The position numbers were made by a program, and so were the translations under genes. The notes below the pieces were generated by a model that worked only from the letters and a program-made list of their open reading frames with translations, searched no databases and had not been told where the DNA came from. Positions 12,448-23,079 of a stretch of 64,000 nucleotides of DNA are shown piece by piece (positions within the stretch are counted from its first letter, which is position 1; the number at the start of each line of letters is the position of its first letter). Source of the stretch: Geotrypetes seraphini (taxonomy: Eukaryota > Chordata > Amphibia > Gymnophiona > Dermophiidae); NCBI RefSeq assembly GCF_902459505.1, contig NC_047101.1, positions 13,765,168 to 13,829,167 on the forward strand. The letters are read 5' to 3'.

Positions 12448-13312
12448 TGTTGCAGTTGTCTGGGTCTTGCCGCATCTGGGTAGGTAGAACCAACATTTCA
12501 GCCATCATGATGTGGCTTTCTTCAGGGCATCCTGAAGAAAGCCACAGGGTGCTAGGAATTATTACAAAAGGGATGGTTAACAAGACTAAAAATGTTATAA
12601 TGCCCCTGTATCGCTCCATGGTGCAACCTCATCTGGAGTATTGCATTCAATTCTGGTCTCCTTATCTCAAGAAGGAAATAGCGGTGCTAGAAATGGTTCA
12701 AAGAAGAGCGACCAAGATGATAAAGGGGATGGAACTCCTCTCGTATGAGGAAAGACTACAAAGGTTAGGGCTCTTCAGCTTGGAAAAGACACAGCTGAGG
12801 GGAGATCTGACTGAAGTCTACAAAATTCTGAGTGGAGTAGAACGGGTACATGTGGATCGATTTCTCACTCCATCAAAAATTACAAAGACTAGGGGACACT
12901 CAATGAAGTTACAGGGAAATACTTTTAAAACCAATAGGATGAAATATTTTTTCACTCAGAGAATAGTTAAGCTCTGGAATGCATTGCCAGAGGTTGTGGT
13001 AAGAGCGGATGGCGTAGCTGGTTTTAAGAAGGGTTTGGACAATTTCCTGGACGAAACATCTATAGGCTGTTATTGAGAAAGACATGGGGGAAGCTACTGC
13101 TTGCCCTAGATCAGTAGTATGGAATGTTGATACTCCTTGGGTTTTGGCCAGGTACTAGGGACCTGGTATGGTCACCGTGAGAACAGGCTACTGCATTTGA
13201 TGGACCATTGGTCTGACCCAGTAAGGTTATCCTTATGTTCTTATAGTCTTATGATGGCTAAAATGTTGGTTCTACCTACCCAGCTGTGGCGAGACCCGGA
13301 CAACTGCAACAG
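12448..13312. mobile_element. Short fold-back element split by a CR1 end
   Basis: Inverted arms 12448-12512 and 13248-13312 (GGTAGGTAGAACCAACATTT and complement) flank a CR1 3' end. The left arm also carries GGCTTTCTTCAGGGCATCC, the hairpin motif seen in other fold-backs here. Confidence 0.75.
12546..13245 (+). mobile_element. CR1-type LINE, 3' end
   Basis: Encodes [42 protein letters not shown] in one open frame (12447-13076 including flanking fold-back sequence), then the usual ACTGCATTTGATGGACCATT 3' end. 5'-truncated. Confidence 0.9.
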
Positions 13313-14571
13313 TCATGACGCCAGCTGCGGAAGCCTAAGAGAAGACACAAAATATATAAGCATAAAAAATTAACAAAATGGAGTCAGATTCTTTTAAATG
13401 CAAATAGATTATGAGATAAATTTAGTTGGCTATGTGTCTATATTTATCTTCTCATGTATATTAATCAGTGATAGGTCTGTTTCCATTTTGAATAATCCAA
13501 ACATATTATTTGGATCATTATGTCAATACGATGCTCAGTAATGGTTAACCAAGGACAGAAAAATTGGGTTTATAATAGCTTTTGGCATTGCAGTCAATCA
13601 ATGAAAAATATCATTAATATTGTGAATCACAAACAACAATACTATTATGGGTCAAGGATTGGTTTTATATCCCATCAACATTTGAAAAGAACTGCTGAAA
13701 GCTCATCCCTCATCACTGATAGGAGACTCCATTATCACATTAAGGGAGGGGAGAGATACTGAAGTGCATTAAAAGTTGGCCTTTTAGAGCACCTTAATTT
13801 ACCATGGGTGTGACTAGCATACAGTACCTCAATACTGCAGATTGGACACACCCAAAGCCACATCTAAAATGGGTTGGCCAATCTAATGTACAGGCCTCTC
13901 CCTTTCTCCTGATGCCTACCCCCCACCCCTCATCTTAACTGCCCCACAGCCCATTCCTTTCCAAAAACTATTTCCCGCCCTCCTCTAGGCCTTTCTTGAG
14001 AAATCCCTGTGATCTAGGGCGTTACAGGACTGGAGCGAACCCCTGTCATTCCTGCCCCGCTGGCTCTGTGATCCCTAGTGGTAGTCCTGCAATACTACCT
14101 CTGAGAATCAAATTGCCACATGAGTCTTTTTTTTTTTTTTAAAGGAGGGGTTTGTGTGTGTGTGTGTGGGGGGGGTAGCGTTGAGAGTTTTTGGTGGCAT
14201 GAAGGGGAATATTAGGAAGGTGTGTGTGTTGAGGGGGACATTAATAGGAAAAGAGACTTTGACATTAGATTGGGTGGCTGCTTAAGACGTGGCCCAGAAT
14301 GCTCCTGGCCATGAAAATTAATGTCAGTTTTAGGGTAGCATTATTTTTCCAGGGTATCATTTGATTTACATAGTAATGAAGTGTTTTGCATTTGTTGCAT
14401 CTCATTACGGTGTATCCTGTATAAATTAATGTGTCACATTACCTTAACCCATATTACTGTAATTTAATTCACATTAAGGGGAGAAAATAATGTAGTTTAT
14501 GGTTGTGATGCACCTTAATAACTAATCCCCTAAAGTTTGCTGATTCAGTGCTGAAGGCATACGCATTGCTG
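13313..14571. other. Unassigned flank
   Basis: AT-rich with a GT run near 14153 and a G run after it. No coding sequence or repeat family recognised. Confidence 0.45.
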
Positions 14572-15860
14572 TCTTGAGATAAAGATGCATAATGAAACAA
14601 CCAGTGGCCCATTAGTTGTTTATGGTAATACATACCATGCTAGATATGATGTTTGAAAGCTGTTGGAAAACCATCTGGTCCCACTGAATATCCACTTTAG
14701 GGCTCACCAATGTGATTTTACCAGGAAGGAGCCTCTCTTGCCTGATTAAATCATTTAAAATATTGACGCCTACATCCTCGGGCAATATGAAAACTGTGCA
14801 AACTGACTTCCAAACACTCATGGGGGTTTTCTTTTTTTAAAATCTGGAACTTAAATCTGACCCTTAAAACACAGCAGCTGCCTTTCAATGCCTTCCATTT
14901 TATTCCTTCATAGAGCTCTTGGATAATTTTAGAAAAATCTTGTTTCCCTTAAATTTACAAGTTCAATTATGGGGTGGGAGGGGGAGGGTATTTTTATTGT
15001 TACATGTTGTATAAGTATTGACTATATGATAGATAAGGGTGGGGAGGGAGATAAGAGAATATTATATGTATCATTGTTGATTATTAAGTGATATATTTAT
15101 GGTTATTTGTATGGACATGTTATCACACTTATTATAAGTTTAAAAATGAATAAAGATTTAAAAAAAAAAAATTTATTTTATTTTTAAATAATAATAATTT
15201 TATTCTTATATACTGCCATACCGAAAAAGTTCTAGGCAGTTCACAACAAGGTGATACAGATATAGATAAAATACAAATTAGAATAATGGAGTAAGATGTT
15301 AGCATCTTTAGATGAGGCTATGAAACTCATAGTTTAAAAAATAGCCTTCCTCATGGTCACTTGTCAGCTGTTCAAGCCTCATATTTCTCAGGGCATCAGT
15401 TTGGCACTTGAATGGATATCTCATGATGAATTGTAAAGCACTAGTTCATTTTTCTCAATGGTAGGAATAGCCAAGCTGGGAGACACTTTTTTTTTTTTTT
15501 TTTTAAATGTCAGTTATTGTATTTCAGCCTAGCTGTAAAATTTACACAAGGCAGCTGCTGTGTTTTAAGGGTCAGATTTAAGTTCCAGATTTTAAAAAAA
15601 GAAAACCCCATGAGTGTTTGGAAGTCAGTTTGCACAGTTTTCATATTGCCCGAGGATGTAGGAGTCAATATTTTAAATGATTTAATCAGGCAAGAGAGGC
15701 TCCTTCCTGGTAAAATCACATTGGTGAGCCCTAAAGTGGATATTCAGTGGGACCAGATGGTTTTCCAACAGCTTTCAAACATCATATCTAGCATGGTATG
15801 TATTACCATAAACAACTAATGGGCCACTGGTTGTTTCATTATGCATCTTTATCTCAAGAT
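14572..15860. repeat. Inverted duplication, two ~313-bp arms (14572-14884 and 15548-15860)
   Basis: The two arms are near-identical in opposite orientation, differing at only a few sites by eye, and separated by about 660 bp. The spacer contains a LINE 3' tail (to 15168) and a second repeat end (15180-15310). Both arms carry the same open frame beginning MSVWKSVCTV, on + in the right arm and on - in the left; I do not recognise it. The right arm begins 54 nt after the COL13A1 stop. Confidence 0.85.
14925..15168 (+). mobile_element. Poly-A LINE 3' tail, copy 1
   Basis: AATCTTGTTTCCCTTAAATT through AAAAATGAATAAAGATTT and poly-A. The same sequence occurs in reverse at 33075-33312, so it is a dispersed LINE-like 3' end. 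Confidence 0.82.
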
Positions 15861-15914
15861 AACCCGCTGCATTAATAACAGCCAAAAACAAGCATCCAGT
15901 AACGCCAAATGCTC
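15170..15914 (-). other. COL13A1: Probable proximal 3' untranslated region of COL13A1
   Basis: Sequence following the stop codon. The first 54 nt are unique-looking; the next 313 nt form one arm of an inverted duplication (15548-15860). The first AATAAA on the minus strand past the arm is near 15170-15185, inside the end of a repeat. The end of the mRNA cannot be fixed from sequence alone. Confidence 0.45.
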
Positions 15915-15971
15915 TCATCCACAAATACAAACCTTGTGCCAGCATCCCGGAACAGGCAGGCCATCTAGCCC
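15915..15971 (-). CDS. COL13A1: COL13A1 terminal coding exon 20 (57 nt, stop TGA)
   Basis: Residues 351-368, GLDGLPVPGCWHKVCICG, then TGA. The acceptor is cctttgtgcag, in phase with exon 19. PVPGCWHK is the hallmark C-terminus. The mammalian chain as I remember it ends at ...GCWHK; here five further residues, VCICG, add two cysteines before the stop. The AAG/GTTTGT junction could act as a weak donor into an unseen exon, but the in-frame stop makes a simple terminal exon more likely. The upstream intron (5.6 kb) is the longest seen. Confidence 0.93.
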   Translation of the reverse strand, partial: GLDGLPVPGCWHKVCICG

Positions 15972-16169
15972 CTGCACAAAGGAAAGAAAAGAAGCTTAGT
16001 TTTCCCATACAAAGCAATGTAGATATCGCACCGAAAGACGCCAGACAAATAGGAAAATGTCATCGTTCTCAAACTCGGGTAAAACAAACATGCAAATGCC
16101 ACATCCATCAACAGAAAGGTGCATTGCACTGCCGCAAAGAACGGCAGCCAGTTTTTCAATGTGCCAATG

Positions 16170-16720
16170 CTAATTTCAAGTTTATTGCATTTGATATACC
16201 GCGTACCAGCAGGGCCGGATTTAGATGAAAAGAGGCCCTAGGCTATTCCACTTATGAGGCCCTTTCACCTCCCATTTTTAAGTTTGTAAATTACATGAGA
16301 GATAATAAAATACATCATTACTGTGATATATATCAATATGTTAAATGAAACATGTTGTTATTGGTACAAACCTTTATAAAAAATGTGACACGATCCACGT
16401 TTTGCCTCTCTCCCCGCGGGGCTGGGCTTTGCCCAGCTGTTTCCAGACTGACGTCTTTCCCTCCCCGATCCTCCTCCCAGGGTGAGAAAAAGAAAGGGAG
16501 AAGCCGAGTTGACGCCCCGTTGCGGCCGGAGCCGGTTCCGATCCCGAAGCGGAACCGAGGTAACCGGGGAGCGGCTAAAACCTGAACCGGAGGCAGGATC
16601 GGACCGGGAACCTGGAGTCTCTATGGCAGCCCTGAGGGGTCCTTTTATTAAGGTGTGCTAACTGATTTAGCACATGCTAAATGCACTGGTCGCTGTACAT
16701 GAAGAAGGACAAGGTACTAC
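16170..16720. repeat. Repeat scraps in last intron
   Basis: GATATACCGCGTACCAGCAG (LINE tail, minus) is followed by GGGCCGGATTTAGATGAAAA, then a GC-rich stretch at 16390-16625 and a truncated GGTCCTTTTATTAAGG end at 16634-16690. No gene. Confidence 0.5.
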
Positions 16721-17415
16721 TCGAAAGGGTCCAGAGAAGAGCGACTAAGATGGTTAAGGGGCTGGAGGAGTTGAGGATTAGAGAAACTGGGCCTTTTCTC
16801 CCTTGAACAGAGGAGATTGAGAGGGGACATGATCGAAACATTCAAGGTACTGAAGGGGATAGACTTAGTAAATAAGGACAGGTTGTTCACCCTCTCCAAG
16901 GTAGGGAGAACAAGAGGGCACTCTCTAAAGTTGAAAGGGGATAGATTCCGTAGAACATAAGGAAGTTCTTCACCCAGAGAGTGGTAGAAAACTGGAATGC
17001 TCTTCCGGAGGCTGTCATAGGGGAAAACACCCTCCAGGGACTCAAGACAAAGTTAGACAAGTTCCTGATTGAGAGGGGACAAGATCAAAACATTCAAGGT
17101 TCACCCTCTCCAAGGTACAGAGAACGAGAGGGCACTCTCTAAAGTTGAAAGGGGATAGATTCTGTAGAACATAAGGAAGTTCTTCTTCACCCAGAGAGAG
17201 GTAGAAAACTGGAACGCTCTTCCGGAGGCTGTCATAGGGGAAAACACCCTCCAGGGACTCAAGACCAAGTTAGACAAGTTTCTGTTGTACAAGAATGTGT
17301 TCAAGGCTAGTCTCAGGGTGCTGGTCTTAGACCAGAGGGCCGCCGCGTGAGCGGACTGCCAGGCAGGATGGACCACTGGTCTGACTCAGCAGTGGCAATT
17401 CCTATGTTCATTATA
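16721..17415 (+). mobile_element. CR1-type LINE 3' end with internal tandem duplication
   Basis: Two successive copies of the same segment (16806-17067 and 17068-17286) share GATTGAGAGGGGACA... and CCCTCCAGGGACTCAAGAC; the second lacks about 50 bp present in the first. It ends with the standard CR1 3' end. Confidence 0.85.
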
Positions 17416-17465
17416 TTTTATGGGCACCTTAGTATTTAGTGTACCATAGTAGTTAGGGTCTAGAA

Positions 17466-17640
17466 CAGGGGTGGGCAACTCCGGTCCTCGAGAGCCGGAA
17501 TCCAGTCGGGTTTTCAGGATTGCCCCAATGAACATGCATGAGATCTGTTTGTATGCACTGCTTTCAAGGCATATTCATTGGGGAAATCCTGAAAACCCGA
17601 CTGGATTCCGGCCCTCGAGGACTGGAGTTGCCCACCTCTG
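17466..17640. mobile_element. hAT-like palindromic element A of a tandem pair
   Basis: Ends CAGGGGTGGGCAACT and complement, palindromic body. Flanked by GTCTAGAA at 17458-17465 and 17641-17648. Confidence 0.87.
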
Positions 17641-17648
17641 GTCTAGAA

Positions 17649-17844
17649 CAGTGGTTCCCAACCCTGTCCTGGAGGAACACCAGGCCAATTGGGTTTTCAG
17701 GCTAGCCCTAATGAATATGCATGAAGCAAATTTGCATGCCTATCACTTCCATCATATGCAAATCTCTCTCATGCATATTCATTAGGGCTAGCCTGAAAAC
17801 CCGATTGGCCTGGTGTTCCTCCAGGACAGGGTTGGGAATCACTG
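17649..17844. mobile_element. hAT-like palindromic element B of a tandem pair
   Basis: Ends CAGTGGTTCCCAACC and complement. Flanked by GTCTAGAA at 17641-17648 and 17845-17852, so the middle 8-mer is shared with the preceding element. Confidence 0.88.
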
Positions 17845-17852
17845 GTCTAGAA

Positions 17853-18889
17853 TATAGACTGTTTCAGATGTCTGCTCTTGTTCCTAGGTTAATTTGTTAG
17901 TTACATCTATTTTCCCATGGAATTTTCTCTTGTCTCCCCCACTAATCATGGACTATAATACAGTAAAAGAATTTGCCTTCTTTTTTCTTTAATTTGTGCT
18001 AATGATGTAATTAGCCTTGACATTGTTTTTTTGTAATTTTTTATTCAAAGTTGTTCTTTGAAATATTATTTAAAAGCAACATTTTTTTTAAAAACTATAC
18101 ATTTTAATTTTTAGCATGTGGGTAATCTGCATCAATCACAAAATCACTGCAGGATGCTTGAGCGGTAAGGCATATTTTGCTACCGTCAGTCCATGTCACT
18201 GCTCCCCACAGCTTGGTACAAGGGCCCCAGTGAGTTACACTAGAAGCACACCAAACAGCTCAACCTCTTCTGAAATATGCCAGTTTGAACATGCTTTTGG
18301 CAAGGGCTGAGCATGTTTTTCCTTTTGTTTTGGGAAAATATGAATGGAATTTCCTTTTGCTCCTAAACCTTGGTTGGCAGAGCATAAAGTAATAAAAGTC
18401 AATAGTGCAGTGTTTATCTGGAATGGCTGGAACCGAGATCACTTTAGATAACAGATTTTTCTGATCAGAGAATTTTAGACAACAGCAGGTGTTTGTTTGT
18501 TTTTCTAGTTCAGATAATAGAGCAGGGATTAGGGGGCCATAATTTTTTTCCTGAATGAGAGTCTGATTAACAGATCTTTGGATAAAGAAGGCTATACTGT
18601 ACTAAAGCCATCATCATTCTGGATGTCAGGGCCAATCAGAGCCTTAGGCCCCTCCCTGGGGCCCGCCATATTTAAGAAGCGGGCCGGATGGCCGGAGGGA
18701 GCAGGCATCTCTCCGGCCAGCCCTCTGGAGTAAGGTAAGGGGGAGGAGGCGGTGGTCATCGGAGGTACAGGATGTCCGGGGGGAGGGAGAGTGGGGGTTG
18801 CATTGTAGCAGGAGGGAGTGGGCAACTCTCCCACTGCCAGGGGGGTGTCGGGGGGGGGGGGCGTAGCTTGGCAGCAGGAGGGAGTGGGC
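17853..18889. other. Intronic DNA, mostly unassigned
   Basis: 18430-18600 looks like one end of a mariner-like element (GATAACAGATTTTTCTGATC, ending TACTGTA). 18610-18880 is GC/G-rich with GGGCCAATCAGAGCC. No exon. Confidence 0.45.
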
Positions 18890-19345
18890 ATCTCAAAATA
18901 CACGTTCATGCAGATCCAAATAGTACAAAACACTGCAGCTAGATTTCTAATGGGAAAATCAAAGCAGACGGGTGCCGCCCCGCTATTGAAAAGCACTACA
19001 CTGGCTCCCGTATGACAGCAGGGTGAAATTCAAGATCACGTTGCTGATACACAAACTCATTCCTCTTTCAGAACCGCAATACCCAACAAACAGAATAGAC
19101 AACCATAAACTAACTCGCGCACTACACTCGAGCCTAGAATATCCTCCTTCAGAGACATCAAATACAAAAGTGTCAGGAAAAGGACACCAAAAAGTTCAAG
19201 AAAGGGATAAAGCTGATACCCCTCACAGAACACTTTAGCAAATAAAGAAACAATTAGCAAATGGAGGAAACAGCCCACTTGGAACAAGAAAGGATAAACT
19301 CACAAATAATACAAAGAAAGATGAGTATACGATACATAGATGGTA
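18890..19345 (+). mobile_element. L2-type LINE, degraded 3' fragment
   Basis: Encodes IVQNTAARFLMGKSKQTGAA and, in another frame, FKITLLIHKLI, the conserved C-terminal words of L2-group LINEs. At least one frame break. Confidence 0.78.
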
Positions 19346-19365
19346 TAGATAAGTAAGATAATGGC

Positions 19366-20372
19366 CCAAAAATGGGGGTCTTGGTTTATATTCAGGTCAG
19401 CGCTGACCTGAACCTGTTGCAGGCCTCTGCCGGGCCTGTCATAAGACCTGGTGGGCTGCCCCGGCCAACTTTTATTTCCTCCTGCCCCTCCACCCCCACC
19501 CCCGACGTTCCTGTCAAATCCCTGGTGGTCCAGTGGTGGGCCGGGACAGGAGGGATCCCTCCCACCTCCTGTTCTGGTTGAATCTAAAAAGTTTTACCTT
19601 CTTCCCTCTCCCCCACATACCTTTCCAAAGCCCTGGTGGTCCAGCGGCGAACTGTGGCAGGAACGATCTTCCTTTGCTCCTGCCCGTGCAGAGCTGCTAG
19701 CTGATTGGTTGCCGCGAGTTCTCACAGCTCCGTGAGAACTCGCTAGTGTCTCTGCATGGGCAGGAGCGAAGGAAAATCGCTCCTGCCACGGTTCACTGCT
19801 AGACCACCAGGGATTCAAAACATATGCGGGCGATGGTGGAAGGAGGTAAAACTTGTAAGAATCGACAGAGACAGGAGGCGGGAGGGAACCCACCGCTGGA
19901 CTACCAAGAGTTACAGCAGGCCCGGTGGAGGCCTGTAAGGCATTGGGAAGGAGGGGGACAGTATATAGAACCTTTCAAGGCAAGGCAGGGAGGGGGGGCT
20001 GGGTGCAGCGACCGGCAAGGAAGGGAGTAAGGAAGGGGTACTGGATGCAGATCCTGGCAAGGCAGGGGGGGGCTGGGTACAGAGACAGGTAGGGAAGGGA
20101 GTGAGGAAGGGGTACTGGATGCAGATCCTGGCAAGGCAGGGAGGGAGGGGGGGGGCTGGGTGCAGAGACTGACAAGGCAGGGAGGGGAAACAGGGTGCGA
20201 GCCTGGCAGGGCAGGGAGGGAGGAGGCTGGTTACAGTGCTTGGAAGGGCAGGACAGGGGATGGCACTGAATTTTAACCCCCCTCCCCGGGTTTATATTCA
20301 AGTCAGCCTGTTTTCCTACTTTTTTTTTGGGGGGGGAAGGTTACCTCTGTTTATATTTGAGTATACTGTATA
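19366..20372. mobile_element. G-rich fold-back element containing a tandem array
   Basis: Outer inverted words GTTTATATTCAGGTCAGC and GCTGACTTGAATATAAAC, and an inner hairpin (19570-19880) centred near 19735. 19978-20250 is a G-rich array with a unit of about 85-90 bp (GGGTACTGGATGCAGATCC repeated). No coding capacity. Confidence 0.65.
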
Positions 20373-20474
20373 TTTAATTTAATTTAATTTAATTCTTATA
20401 TACCGCTTAGAGGTTTCTAAGCGGTTTACAAAAATGATGCATTAAAGATACAATAAATAAAAACTAAATAAATA

Positions 20475-20477
<3 letters not shown>

Positions 20478-20521
<44 letters not shown>
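20478..20521. repeat. (AT)n microsatellite
   Basis: About 22 AT units, placed just after a LINE-tail-like ATATACCGCTTAGAGG segment (20395-20430). Confidence 0.95.
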
Positions 20522-20524
<3 letters not shown>

Positions 20525-21558
20525 TATATGGTATATTTAACTCATGTAATGTAATACCATTACTGATGCTTGTGGACTGTAACATCATTACTGGGGTTCA
20601 TGCAAACCGCTCTGAATTGACTCCCCAGTCATTAGCAGCGGTATAGAAGCGTCCAATCAACAAACTGCAAAAGATTATTGCAGGCAGGGATTTACACACA
20701 AGCAAGGCAAGACTCCATGCAAGAAAGAAAGAGAAAATTCACAAGAGAGCAGAAGAGATACTGTACCAAAGGGCAGGAGGTATTCACCCCACCCAGCTCT
20801 GGAACACCTGAGTCCCCTTTATTTCCTTTACAATCATGAGTTTCCTGTTTTAAAATTTAACCATTCGTTGATACACTTGGCACAAATAAACATTTGTTAA
20901 TAGAGATAAAGTTGGCACATTATCTGTATGTAGCCATTTAATTTAGCAATAGTCAAATAATTTATATTCCTAACTACTAAACTGGCCTCTCTGCAAATTT
21001 ACTAGGGCTGAATACCTATATTTATACTCAAATTTTCACGAAACGCCTACATTTAGGAGCATCATTGAATGGTGCTTTTTTTTTTTTTTTAAAATACACA
21101 CCACCTGCAAGCCCAAAAGCTATCGAAGCAGTGTACATTCAGGTACAATAGATTTTTTAAAAAGTGGGTGGCAATAGGGGGTAGATTTAGGACAGGTAAA
21201 AAGTTAGGGACTGGAGAATGACATGGGGACAAATTTGTTCCCGTCCCCACAGGAACCCAATTTCCCCATTCCATCCCCGCAAGTTACGTCGCTGTCTCTG
21301 TCCCTTCCCACAGAGTTCCCTTGAAATACTGTCCTCCGAATATCCTTCCCTTTCACTGGGCTTCCTGTCTCACTCATGTGGGCCTCAAGCAATAGGCAGG
21401 AAGTAGACCTTTTCTAGAAGCATGTAATGTAGAAAACTGGCTAATTTGGGAATTTCCAACCATGAATATGTACTGTTACATAGGTGATGCTTGCCTAAAG
21501 AAAAATTAGACCTTTAATGTGAAAGAAAAAAAATCATAAAAATGAATAAAAAGTTTAC
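20522..21558. other. Intronic DNA with repeat ends
   Basis: 20530-20680 is a SINE/LINE-like 3' end (CAAACCGCTCTGAATTGACT). 21195-21420 is a DNA-element end (GGAGAATGACATGGGGACAA) that recurs in reverse near 58910-58980. The rest is unassigned. Confidence 0.5.
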
Positions 21559-21645
21559 CACAGGGCAAGGCTGGTCCAGTCCAGGGGGACCTGGTTCTCC
21601 TTTGCTTCCCTTGGCTCCTTTCCGACCTGGCATGCCTCTCTCTCC
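21559..21645 (-). CDS. COL13A1: COL13A1 window exon 19 (87 nt, end of collagenous domain)
   Basis: Residues 322-350. Triplets from GERGMPGRKG through GEPGPPG, then the C-terminal non-collagenous domain begins with GLDQPCPV at donor gtaaac. The acceptor is tgttcacag. Cysteine 348 is the first of the C-terminal cysteines expected to link chains of the trimer. The QPCPV end matches mammalian COL13A1 as I recall it. Confidence 0.96.
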
Positions 21646-21894
21646 CTGTGAACACAGCAATATATGTGCATGCTTTATACATCATTTCATAAAGCTCCGA
21701 ATGGGTGCCCCAGAACCCCCCAAAATCCAGCAGCCTTTATTTAGCGAGATTCCCGAATATCAGAAGGAAGATCTTTCAGGAAAGATATTTAGATTAGAAA
21801 GAATAAGAGCTGATTCAGTTCATGGAAATTCGATCATGTGTGCAAAATTTTGTAGAACAGCATCCTAAATGCATATCAGGGAATGTCCTATTAT

Positions 21895-22086
21895 CAGGGG
21901 TGTCAAAGTCCCTCCTCAAGGGCCACAGTCCAGTCGGGTTTTCAGGATTTCCCCTATGAATATGCATGAGATCTGTTTGCATGCACTGCTTTCATTGTAT
22001 GCTAATAGATCTCATGCATATTCATTGGGGAAATCCTGAAAACCCGACTGGACTGCGTCCCTCGAGGAGGGACTTTGACACCCCTG
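21895..22086. mobile_element. hAT-like palindromic element
   Basis: Ends CAGGGGTGTCAAAGTCCC and complement around a palindromic body with GAATATGCATGAGATC. The flanks TCCTATTA and TCCTATAT look like an imperfect 8-bp target duplication. Confidence 0.82.
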
Positions 22087-22115
22087 TCCTATATGAAGGA
22101 GATGACTGAAAAGCC

Positions 22116-22465
22116 TTAACCCTTTCAGGACCATAAGGATCGTAGGCCAATTTTTGTGGTTTTGATGACATTTGTATGGTAAAAAGGGCTTGCAGATGCC
22201 AAAAAATTGATTTTTTTTGTGAAATATCATTATTTTTTTTTTTTAAAAATCACACTTCTGGCTTATGGACAGTGTGGCAAGTGAATCTTTTCGTCAATCT
22301 GGCAACGACGCTAATGAATGAATGTCGGAACCAGTTTGTTTACATAAAGGCAGTATCCTATGGAATCCGTACATATCAAATTTAGAACTGTAGACTATCC
22401 CAATCAAAATTGATAGGATTTTAAAGTTATGGGACAAATAGGTCCCTTGGTCCTGAAAGGGTTAA
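22116..22465. mobile_element. piggyBac-like non-autonomous element
   Basis: TTAACCCTTTCAGGACCA at the left mirrors TGGTCCTGAAAGGGTTAA at the right. The TTAA at both edges is the piggyBac target signature. About 350 bp, no transposase. Confidence 0.85.
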
Positions 22466-23079
22466 TAGACTGACTTGATGATACAGTGACAGTACTGCAC
22501 AGTGGAGGATCCCCGGTCTGATTACCCAGTTGGATCCTTTGTCGCCAGGGTCAGTTGCAGATGCTGACGCAGAAATCATATGTATGTTATTTTGTACATC
22601 GCTTTGATTATAAACGGTTTATAAATTAAAAAAAAAATTAAATAAAGCTACTGCAGGCCTAACCACACAGTTACTGAAGGTTGAGCATGGATTGTACACG
22701 CTGTAATGCAGCGAGGAACCGAGCGCGAGTGTTAAGTTATGCGGAATACATGGCCACACACTGCATTAAAATGAATGTTAATGAGGCCACTGAATATTCT
22801 ACAGTAATGTTGAAAGGTAAATGGGAACTTTCGGTGCACGGTTGCCATGATAATTTTTTTTTTTAACCAGGTCCAGGGCAGTGTAAAATGGTTCACGAAG
22901 AGGATCTCGTGCATGTTTTTTTAAAGATTCAACTGCCGGTTTTGTCTCCTTTTGACATCAGAAGGAAGACTCTACAAGGCTCAAAGGCAAATGGAGGTAA
23001 GAAATTGTGGAAAGTGAAAGCACATATCGGCACCTGTTCTGCTTCTACATATGAATATCTATACTGATACTGATAGATA
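22466..23079. other. Intronic DNA, unassigned
   Basis: 22560-22650 ends in an A-rich LINE/SINE-like tail (ACGGTTTATAAATTAAAAAA). Nothing recognisable in 22670-23079. Confidence 0.4.

Noticed and set aside
14612-15819. Open frame MSVWKSVCTV... present on both arms of the inverted duplication
   Set aside because: No recognisable domain. It is duplicated only because the arms are; on the right arm it runs antisense to the COL13A1 3' region. Kept only as part of the repeat.
16480-16510. Plus-strand CAG/GGTGAGAAAAAG that looks like an exon start
   Set aside because: It is on the strand opposite to the gene, in a GC-rich repeat block, and has no matching donor in frame with Gly-X-Y.
22535-22570. 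Minus-strand text reading like DPGDKGSN, a possible extra collagen exon
   Set aside because: No AG acceptor directly before it, the triplet pattern stops at once, and the surrounding sequence looks like a repeat.
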